Position numbers and translations under genes: made by a program. A stretch of DNA of 64,000 nucleotides, taken from contig CM030837.1 in NCBI GenBank assembly GCA_018105865.1, forward strand, positions 2,195,475-2,259,474, given 5' to 3'. Source of the DNA: Metaphire vulgaris (Eukaryota; Annelida; Clitellata; Crassiclitellata; Megascolecidae). Below are positions 13,001 to 24,682 of the stretch, piece by piece. The notes beneath the pieces were generated by a model, which was given only the letters and a program-made list of their open reading frames with translations, had not been told where the DNA came from and did not search any database. How positions within the stretch are numbered: position 1 is the first letter of the stretch; each line of letters begins with the position of its first letter.

Positions 13001-15452
13001 AATTTTGCCTTTTGCAGTCGGATCAGGTTTGATGAAAGTGTTTGGTTCATTATTGACTCGACAGGGTTTGGTGTTTTTTATTTTTGAATAGCCTAACAGA
13101 TTGACAATATGGACGATGCTATTTCATTGTTTTTACATCTGACAGTATTTATGACGATTGTGTTTCACTATATCTAAAATACATATAATATCCATTCGAC
13201 AGAATCCGATGGATATATCCATTTAATATGAATATTAAATGACTTCATTGATTTTTCTTATTTTCATTTTCAGATCCAGTGGACAAAGCTCAACAGCCAG
13301 CCAATTTGTTTGGTACGTAGTTTTCGAAACCATAGAGGATTGCAATGCAATGGTAACGCTGTACAGGTCTTCCATTGTGGGTTTATTCAAATGAAGTCAA
13401 ATGAGATGGTGTTAAAAAGTTTTTTCAGATGTTTTTTTTTAAATTAAATTTTGAATGTACTGTACTTTGACCATCAATGATCATTGATCAGGTATATTGC
13501 TTGTGTGCGGTTTATTAATCAATGGCCATGTCATCTTCATTTTTTAACATGTTCATTGCCAAGATGATGTTGCAATGTGTTTACATTTTTCTTGCAAAGC
13601 CACTGGCATCTATAATGTTTTGCAGCAATTGAATTTTCTGAATTACCGATCTGTATTTGGGAATTTAGCTGTCTCATCGCCCTGATCATATCCCTAGCTA
13701 TGACTTTCTCTTATCTGATGTGCATGAGAAAACCTACTTTCCTCAGAATGTTCTTGAATATCAGTCTGTTTAGCTTATGCCTTTCGTTTAAACTTTGTCA
13801 GCTGTTTCTCAGTTTGCATCGGGCGTGTGAATACCAAAAAGTTCTGTATATTTGTCTGGTGTTATATCTGTGGACAGAAATACATCATGACATCTAGCAT
13901 CCATATGCACTAAGTGAAGAATGTATTATGCACGGGCAGCTCTATTAGTTACTCATAGTAATCATAATAGTAATTGTGGTTAATTCACATGATGCTTCAA
14001 GGTGGTAATCATCACTGTTGTCTTCATTCATTCATTCATTCATCCATTCATTCATTCATTCATGCAGAACATGTCACAGTATTTATTAGAAATCCTGCAA
14101 TTCAGTGAAACCGATCTTCCAAGTACTGTGTTCTTGACTAATTCCTGTGCTCAGTCATAATAGCATGTATTTTTATTATGGTAGGAGATATAAGTACTGA
14201 CATTACTTTGTATTTGTTCTGTATTACAGTATCTGGATGAGTTAATTGTCGAAATGGAAACCTGTGATGTTCCACGTACTCCGACTTCTTCCACTCCGGT
14301 CTCTAGTTACAAGTAATCCATGTTCTTACGAATTTTTCTTGGTATATATGAACTGCCCAGTGGCACCACTTTCTACACTGTATCTTTATTTGTGCTTGTT
14401 AAGTGACCACATTCTTAAATTAATTGTCATTGGATTGCTTTTGATATAATCTTGATATTCTATGGTTTTTTTTTCTTTTCAAAACATCCACAATCATCTT
14501 AACATTTAATCTGAGCTGAACATTTCAAGGTTGAAATGATTTTAAAATGCTATTTTGAAAACTAAATTCTAATTGTGATGGAACATTGATATAGTACTCT
14601 TACTCAGGAGCACAGGATGCACTTATCTTTGAACCATCTCCCACAAGAAGCCCTGTATTAACAGGCTAACTCTATGCATGCAGAGCCATATTCTATTGAC
14701 CCTTTCATCCCGTAAGACCGATATTTCAGTTTCATGACATATTGGTTATACGGATTGCCAGTGCGACAGGGTTAAACAAAGCTATTTTAAATTTAGTTCT
14801 TTTATTTCAGCAAAGGTGGAAAGTATGGTTTTGCTGAGCAGATTATCGACGGGATCTGTCTTTCGATTAATTCGGTCGTGGTCAACTTCAGGTCAAACAA
14901 ATTCAACGCATCTATTCAAGTGAGAAACTCGTTATTCCAAATTCCAGCTTTCGGGCAGTGCTCCAGAAATTTTGCATGCTGATAATTGCAAAAACGTGAT
15001 CCTCGGCCAAGTCAAATGTCCGGGGCGATTTCCGGTTGATCCCTGCCATGAATACTTTCACAAATACCGTTTTTTTAATGCCTATAATGCACAACTTCTA
15101 CTAATTTTTATAAAACCCTGCCTGCATGTCTATAAATCTTGGATTTTTGCTGCCCATTTGAGGCATATGCATGTTATATGCGGCATATGGCATATTTTTT
15201 AATGTTATATACGATATATTGTACATACTACAGGTTGTTTAATTTGAATTCTACTTATTAGAATTACATCATTGAAATGCTGCAAAAGCATATATAAGTA
15301 AGTAAGTAAAATCTTGTGAATTTATTTAGCTCTTTCGAAAGTAGGTAGCATAGTAGCTGCTTATTTCAAGGTGCTTAATCTACCATTGAAATAGCTATAG
15401 GTGAAGTGTAGTGGTCAGCCAGGCAAGGCCAATATCAAAATCAGTGACAGTG

Positions 15453-15502
<50 letters not shown>

Positions 15503-18500
15503 AACGTACTGATTAATGTGGTGACTCGTCCTAATAGAACTGCGTGAACACATTACAAAAACACAAGAAATCACGAGTAGTTCCTATGAAATAGCCAGGT
15601 TTTAAGTTTTTATTTGAAGGTGTTGAGCGATGGAGAGAGTTGCACAGATGGAGGTAGACAGTTCCACGCTCTCGACGCGGCCACAGGGAACGCGCAATCA
15701 CCGACAGTTCGAAGGCGCGTCCTCGGGACGACCAGTGAGGTGGATCGGGCAGGTCTCGGGTCGACTAATTGGTGTCCATAGAATATTATTACTGTGCTAA
15801 GTTGAAATGGGAATATTGGCTTTAGGCTGTCGATGATTTGTTATCCGAATGAATCTGTAGGTCGCTCGCATCACGGTTCAGAGCAAGACCCCGAAGTGGC
15901 AGGACGGAGACCTCTTCATGACGAGACTGAAGAACGATCTCAACGGAGAAGTGATGATTTTCAAGGAGGCCGATTGGCAGACCCTCCGAATCGAGGCGAA
16001 CGCTCTCGACAGTTGCCTGGCAACCACCCCGCTCAGACTCATCGCCAACCAGTCAAAGATCAGAATTACTATCAAGAAGAAGATCGCGGGTAATTAACCC
16101 TTTTGTTTCAATAGGGACCTTATCACCATACTGATGGAGCTGTCAGGGCCTTGAAAAATGCACTGTAACACTTTTTTGTGGAGTCGTAATGATTAAATAC
16201 TATTGTTGCATTCTGGACTGCCATGTATTATTGATAAACAGTGCCCATCAGCCCAATGGGTTACTAATCAAGACTGTGTTTTCAAAACCTTTGGACCAAA
16301 GGGTCGTGACGTGAAAGGGTTAAAATTTATGATTATTTAAATTCTCTGTTTGAATTTTGCTGTGTTAAAGATTGGTAAATCTGGGAAAAAATGTTTGCAT
16401 CTGTTTGAGTTATCTATTTTGAAACTGGGCTTAAGACCATTTTGTTTCGCTAGGTTACCTACGGAGCACTTGTGTGTTCAGATAATGAAATAAATAAAAT
16501 CAAATGCTTAAAATATTTTATTTTATTTATTTATGTGTAGATTTTGAGTTTGTCCATAATAAGTGCCATAGTGGTAGGATTATTGCCATGCAACCGGAGG
16601 GTAGTGGGTTCGAATCTGACCCCCTAGCCACTGTGTGGCATCCTTAGGCAAGTTGTTCATGGCACGTTTACAATTTATCACACTTTGTGAATGATCACTG
16701 TCCATTAATTATCTTGTAATAATAATGATAAATACTGTATCTTGAGTATTTTTCTTTATTTTTTATTTTATTACTTTATTTTTGTTATTTTTCTTTATTT
16801 GACTTTGTTGTGCAGAGATTATAATTTACTTGTTATTCTTCAGATTGTAGCATTGTGTCGTCAAGGCTTCAGGTCAACCTCGATGACCTCCTGTGGGTCC
16901 TGACCGACTCGCAGCTGTCAGCGGCAATGACATTTGCCACTGCGCTGCAGGAAACCATCAGTCGATCGTCTGACGCAGCGTCCCTTCAGACTAGAGCAGA
17001 CGACACTGCAAAGGTTGAGGCCAATCAATTATTTACATCTTGTTGCTTGAGGTGAATGTTAACCACGAACAAATTTCCCATTTGTTCAGAATGTTTCACA
17101 CGAAGATGACATTCTCTGTTCTCTGTTTTTTTTTTTGTTATTTGAATAAGGATATGTCGGTGTACGCGACGATCTTTGTGTCTCAAGCAGTGTTTAATCT
17201 AGGCCGTTTCGGGGGAAAATTGCCCTTTCCCCCGGAAATTTCAAATTCCCCCGGAAAATTTTGAATACTACATGGACTAACAGCGGCCCCTAGCAGAATT
17301 TCCCTACGGCTTTGTCAGTTCCCCCCCTCCGGCTTTTTCAGTTTCCCCCCGGAGTCCAGGAGTCTAGATTAAACACTGGTCTCAAGCCTGCCTATAAACG
17401 AACTTGTATGCGTGACAGTTAGTTGTGTGGCTGACACTTTTGCAAGTTTAACTTGAGGATGACAATTTTTTTCTGTTATCAATGCTTCTGTGAGCAATAA
17501 ATGAGATTGACTTTGAAGAAACTTATTAAGATTGTGATGTCAGTGACAGAGGTGGCTCCACAGGGGCCCCCGAGGAGAACTGTGCCTCCCCCCCAATTGA
17601 ATGGCTTTGCCCCGTAGTGGTCCCCATACTTTAATGCACTCATTCTAAACAACTAACTAGTCCAGGTTTATGAAAACTAGTTGGCCCCCATGCTTAGAAG
17701 TTGCCACCCCAATGCGCGCCCCTCCCCCCTTTTGCCAAATTCTGGTGTCGCCACTGATCGGTTAACTCATTGACATTCACTGATAAGTATTCATGGGGTG
17801 GTTGGTATGAATATTCAAAGTTAATGTTGGCATTTTTTCACATAAGCACAACATGGTTGGCTGAATAGAATTTCCAACATTGCAGAGTCACGTGCTGACA
17901 TCGTCGTCTTCGACCACTTCGTTACAAGTTCAGAATTCAATATCGCCAACACAGCATCCGGTTCAGACCGCGGGACGTCCCGCGCCGGTACCGACGAAGG
18001 TCGGAAGCAAGACGCAGCAGCAGAGGGCAAAGATATTCGACCAGTACAACATCACCGAGACCTCCTATCATCTCTACACGGGACGCATCGACTTGCATCT
18101 ATGCGATGACGTGTCCCCAGGTGACCGACTTGTCGTCATCGACTGTTCTGCAGATGTTTTTTGCTCTTTTATTTTTGTGAGAATGTATCTGTTCACTTTT
18201 GACTGCTTGTTTGAATGAACTCTTGAAGCTTGACGTGCATTTAGAGTGGAGAATGTGAATTGCTTTCCAGTTCACGTGACGCAATGTTTGGTGTGGAAAT
18301 GTTGTTTGATTTAGAGGAGAGCAGCTACCAGCGCAAAGTCGAAGGTGGAGCAATTCAACTGGTGCTCTATCATCTGGAATTTGATATCTATCCGTACCAT
18401 CGAGCAGGTTTGTCATGCTCGCTTTGTTGAATATAAGTACATTATTGATACGGCGCATGCAACTTGCTGGTTTATGGACAGTTTTTAGAAATTTTCTGGT

Positions 18501-21500
18501 ACATTTCAAGTTCTGTACGCGTGAATTTGCATGCGCAATATTTTCTTATTGTCTGCGGTCTAATTTCTTCTGTTCAAGGGGAAAGCCGCGTCCGTTGGCC
18601 GAAATACGAGGACGGCATGCGGCAGCGCGACGCTTGGGCCAACGACCTTATAAATATCTTCAAGGGAGATGTGAGAACCGTCCGCGAGGCATTCAAAGCG
18701 AGCGCAACTCCCACGTCCGGCGCCGGGAAAGAGGTTCTGTCCGACGGCGTACTTTTGCGACCCGTGTTGTCCAGTTCGAAGTCGAACATCCAGACTGACC
18801 AGCATCAGTATGTGTATCTGAAAGACGGAAAGCAGCCGTTTAAGCGCCAGTCGGACCTGCTCGAGAGCTGCTTAGTCGTTCGGGTTGAAGATTTCGCCCT
18901 GTTTCGGGTGTCGACCGCCCTCGACAGCAAACGAAGCGCCCCGAAGAAATTTCTCTCTTCCGACAAGAAGCAGTTGTTGCTTCCGCCGGAGATGCCGTCG
19001 ATAAACGTCGTTTTCACCGAGTACTATTTTCCAGATGGAAAAGATTTTCCAGGTACGTCATCGGTGTGACTTTGTATATGGGTTATATCGCCACTTGATT
19101 TGTTCTGTGGGTTATTCTAATTTCAGTATTGATGTTTTTATTGTATTGTTGTACGGTTTCATGGTATATTTTTAAAATTGTTTTCCATTCTATGAGTTGA
19201 GGAACTTAGTTACGGTTTTTGTTTGATTATCATTTGTCTTAACCCTTAGAATAGCTGGAGCAAAGTATACTCAGTTCAAATTACATATTTATCCAAAGTA
19301 TATGTTGGTTTAAGGGTTAACTACACTTTGGTCTTGACTCCTACAGATTTTGTGTGGAAATTTCGTTTAGCATTTGTTTTCCTATTTGCTGAAGTAAATG
19401 ATTAACCCCTTTACCGGCCAGTTATTTGTGACATAATGTAAAAATGAACACACATGTGCTTCACGGCCAGTAAAGGGGTTAATAGGATATCGTGGCACTC
19501 AATAATTTTTAGAAGGTACTCTTCGTATCTCCAGTGGCTTCCAGGAAGGGTTCCATGTGACCAGTAAACTTGGACAGCTTTTCCATGTTAAAGAGCTGGG
19601 CAAGTGTTTGACTTTTTGCCATGCCTTTCTTGCTTGGCAGTTGTTGGGTTAACGTGGTTCTATTTTATCAGCTGATTTGCTTGTGGATATTGGAAAATCT
19701 TTGCTATGTGCTGTTTCAATTGAAGCATGTGTTTTACAGCACAGTTTTTCCTCATGATCTTTGTTAGCACTGGTATAGGTCTGAAGTCACTGATTTCTTC
19801 AGGCATTGAAACCTGGTTTTGTAATTGAGCAATGAGGATTATGGAAGTCAAGTGATCATTTACAGTGTAGCTTTATAATTTCTTATTTGTATGGTACACA
19901 TGCATTTCTACTGAATTCTACAATGACTTCAATTAGTTTTTTTTTTAATAATTTAATTTCAGGTATTTCTATTTTGTGCTTGTCATTTGGTGTTGTGTTG
20001 TTGTGTTGTTGGTCTGGGTTTTTGATAGTGTTACACTAGCTATAGCTCACCAAAAATTTTGCTCACCATAATTTATTAATTTCAGCTTTCTTTGTGGGTA
20101 TTTTGCCATGCTTCTTTACTAATTTTTATTTCTATTTACTATAATATTATTTTAATGATTTTTAGCACTGCATGCTGGAATAATGTTCTTGGAAATCAAG
20201 CTATTATATAACATATACAGGGCAAATCTGCTTAATGACAACGTTGATAGGACATCAATTTATGGTACAATGTAAAGTTATGTGAAGACCTAAATTGGAG
20301 AGAACCACTGAAGAATGTTACGCTATGTAAATGTATTTTTATGTATGTAGTGCTGAAGAAGGTATTCTAATACTGTATGTCAATATTGTTAATTTTGAAA
20401 GGATATATTTTGAGGTTAAATTTTTTGTTAAGGTCATTGTATTTTTGTGTTTTGAAGGCACAGTTAAGGTTTATTATGGAGCATTTTACCATTGCTATAG
20501 CCTCAGAAGTTCTGTTTGGACTTCAGAGAGAGGGCAGAGGCATTATTATTACAATTATGTTTTAATTTACTGAAAATATATTTGCAGGATTAGAACAGAG
20601 ACGTAATGTGTTTTCTATCCGAATGTTTCAGTTCCTCATCCAAATCTTTTTATCGTCGTCAATCCAATCTGCCTTTCAGTCGATTACTTGACACTCCTGT
20701 GGATGAATATGTTCTCTTTGAACCTGGCCAAGAAAGTTGTGAGTTTCCTTATATGTATATATAATATGTGTACATATATATATACACAGTATATATATAT
20801 ATATATAATTTTTATAAAATATATATTTATATAGTCTGGATATTTGCTATGCCAGAGTATTTTTGTTAAGATGGCAGAAGACTGATTCAGATCAGTAAAA
20901 ACTGAATTTCTATATTCATTTTTCAGAAGCATTTGAACAGAGTTATCAGAGTTATTGTTTATCCTGCAAAATATTCTTATAAACAAAACATTTAAAGAAA
21001 CTATCAAAAGCATTTTGCCACAATTTTCTTGCCACTGTAAGTATTGACAATACTTAAAGTGGCAACACTTGCAGTGCTGGGTGATTGATGACTGTTTTTT
21101 CTTGATTTTAGTCAGAAATTCCGAAGAATCCTACATCGAAATTGCACACTGACATTTGCCTCGAAGCCCTGATGCCACGCGTAAGCAATGTCTTGCTCCT
21201 TTTTCCACATTTACCTGCAATTTGCTTGTGATAATGCTAAGATTTTATATGAAAGGGAGTAAATGGATGAGTGAGTGGATGAGTGAGTGGATGAGTGAGT
21301 GAGTTATTGAGTGAGTGAGTAACTGACTGACTGACTGACTGAGTTGGCGGATGGGTGAATGCTTATTTATATGGTGGAGGTTTTCGTTTTAGGTAATCTT
21401 GCCTCAGACTGATGTTGGGACACAAGGTCGACCTGGTGACCTTGAAGGTCTTCAGCTTCAGATGTCGAAGGTCATCTTCACCAACTGCAGGCTCCCCGAC

Positions 21501-24500
21501 GGTCTCGCATCTCGAGCTAACCTCAAATCAGCGCTCGACCATTTCACTTCTAGTCAGATTTTTTCAGGAAGTCCAGCAGAATTTCCCGGTGACGAGAGCG
21601 ACTGCGTCGCAGTTGCCAGGCATTTCTACGACCACGTCGCCCGGATAGACGACGGATATCCCGACCCGTCCGTGGAACAGATCCTGCGGAAAAGAGACGC
21701 GGACGCGTCCAGCCGCTCGGAAGACTTTGTTCCGAATTATTTCGATTCTGTTTCCGAATCCGCGACGACGACGACGACGTCGTACTATAACATGACGATG
21801 AATTCGTTCCGACTGAATCGGGATAAGGACGTCTGGTGCGCCTGGATCGACCAGATCTGGCTCGAGTTTACGATCGTGCAGAGCTCCTCTACGCGCTCGG
21901 CCAGAACGCTGTCGCTCATGGAGTCGTTTCCGCTCGTCGTCTGGCTCTATCGATATCCTCCCGACCCTAAGAGCGACCGTGCAGAAACTTCGAGTATTTC
22001 TTCGCCACCGGCAAATTCAGAACCGACGTCACCGTCCGACTTGACCGAGGAGAGCGACACGAAATTGCTATCCTCTGCATCGCATGCAGATGTTTACTTA
22101 CTTATGAACATCGGTGTTAAGATCCAACTGCAGATCGACCACGAGCGCTATTCATTCTTGACGAACCTCCTCGAAACCGTGGCGCGCGTCTCCGAGGAAA
22201 TGGAAGCGGACTTTAGGAATATCACCGGAAGGGCGGTCGCGCCGCAGAAGGTGGTCTTGTCGGCAATCGTGAAGGAAGTCGAGGTGTCGCTGCTCTGTCC
22301 GCCGTCGTCGAGAGAGTCGTCTAGTCAGCTAACTAGTCCGGATGAAGCAGGGAATTTCTCTGGGCCTCTGTCCGATGCAGTTCAGGAGAACACTGGAAGC
22401 CAGTTGACATTGTCTGAGGATGGCATTTTGGGTAGGTGATCACTGCACTTAAGTCGGAGGATATTAAGTGTAGGTACTAGGTAGGAACCAGTGTTTAATC
22501 TAGACTCTGGACTCCTGGGGGGGGGGCGAAACTGAAAAGGCCCGGGGGAAGTATAAGCTATGGGGCTGCTTTTAGTTGATGTATTATGCCAAAATTTCCG
22601 GGTGGAATTTGAAATTTCCGTGGGGGAAAGAGCAATGCCTCCCCCGGAAACGGCCTAGATTAAGCCCTGGTAGGAACGAATTAGTACATTTCTGGTTAAT
22701 TGGTCCAGGTACTTTGTTTCGTGCAATTTACATGTATATTTGTATTTGCACTTCATTTCTTCTGCCAATATCTGATTATTATCCAGTGTTCACTTCTTTT
22801 TTCTATTCTGTTGTGCATTGTAATGGAAAAGTTAGTTGGTTTACATTTTTATTTGCATATTTAGAATGATTTTGCATTTTAATATTATCCTGTTTCTTAA
22901 CCCCTTAAATGCCCTTGTTGATGAGTGCCACTAGTCATATATATGCCGTTGACATTGTATATTGGGTAGCAGTGAAAGGTTAAGGGTTATGAAACAGTCG
23001 GCAAATCCAAGGATAATTATGTATTTGAGAATTTTTTTACTTGCTGTATATTGGATGTTCATTGTACCTGCCTATGGCACTGTTTATTTGTGTAAGATAA
23101 GTTCGCACTTGTATTATAACCCAGTACACTTGACTGAGTTGATATATTATATAATAGATTGGATTTTAGTTTGCAGGCGTTGTCTTGCTGAGCTATTTGG
23201 TTCCATTTGAAGACAACTCGTCAAATTTGTTTATCTTTTCTGCAGATTTACCTTTAATTGCTTTGCATGAGTTATTTATTAGAGGAAAAATCCTATGTTG
23301 TGAGCTTCGTTTTATTTTAAGATCCTGTCTCAAAATCCATGATGCAGTTTGATGACCCCGAGTTTCAGTCCGTTCCGGTGATTTCGATTCCGCCAACAGA
23401 ACCAGTTGGCATCATGTCATTTGAAGACCATGGCCTCGGCTTCACCATGGAGCCCGGCAACGACGCAATGTCACTGCTCGACGAAGAGTCCGGACGAAGG
23501 CTCTACATAAGCAACGGTTCGGCCGGCGTTTCGCTCAACGGCTCGCGTAGCCACTCGCCCGAGTCGAGCCTCGGCGGTCAGAGCTCGAGCGCGAACCCGC
23601 GGATCTCGGCCTGGGATTCTAACTCGTTTTCCGGGCTCAAGAAGGCGCCGGAGAAACTCCGATCAATCAATCAGGCGTTTTCCAGCTTCACGTCGAAGCT
23701 CAGCGGACAGCGCGGTTCTTCGAAGTGGGGCGTGCTGAGTTCGCGGGCCGATGACTCGGGATTGGACGCGTCCGACAGCGTGTCGGTGACGAGCGGGTCA
23801 CTGAGCGACGAGGACGAAGAGGCGTGGTTGGGATTCGAAAACCAGGCGGAGATGCCGGCCTTCGAACGAAGAGGCATGATCCAGGACGACGGCTCCATAG
23901 CGGAAGCGGAGAGCGACGACGCTAGCAGCGGCTTTACTGCAAGACTTAACAAGAAGATGGTGAGCACCAGGGTTTAACCTAGGCCGTTTCCGGGGGGGAA
24001 TTGCCCTTCCTCCCTGGAAATTTCAAATTCTCCCCCTGGAAATTTTGGCATACTACATCAACTAACAGCAGCCCCCTAGCTGACTCCCCCCCGGCTTTGT
24101 CAGTTCCCCCTCTCCCCCCGAGTCCAGAGTCTAGATTAAACACTGGTGAGCACTGTTATGTTAGCATCGCTTGTGTGATTGAAAGTCCTTATTGATATCA
24201 GTTGGGCTTCTGAATTTCGAATTATTGGATTTTTGTTGCATAGAAAATGTTGTTAAACTAATTACGTTGGATGGGTAGGTAGTTGGATGTTTCTGTATGC
24301 TGTTATTTTATATTCTGCCGACATGTTAGGTATGAATGAGGTGGTTGACTCTGTGAGTGTGTGTGTATGTGTATCTGTACTGCCTATTTATTGGCTGTTT
24401 TCTTTTTAGGTCACAGTTATAACAATTACCATTGGAGGTATCAAGGCTGTTGCTGAGAGTCAGGGTAAAGAAATGGCAGCAAAGACTTCTGTGGAAAATT

Positions 24501-24623
24501 TTGCCATGACAGAAAGTGGAATGATGGAAATGGAAAAATTCCTTCAGTCAGTTTCTTTAGGTAACATTGTTATACCTGATCTCCACATCTTTTGTTTCCA
24601 TAAACCAGTGGATCAGAAATTCA

Positions 24624-24682
<59 letters not shown>

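Noticed and set aside
16555..16700. Functional tRNA gene
   Set aside because: Box A and box B are present but the acceptor stem and cloverleaf do not close; a SINE-like origin fits better.
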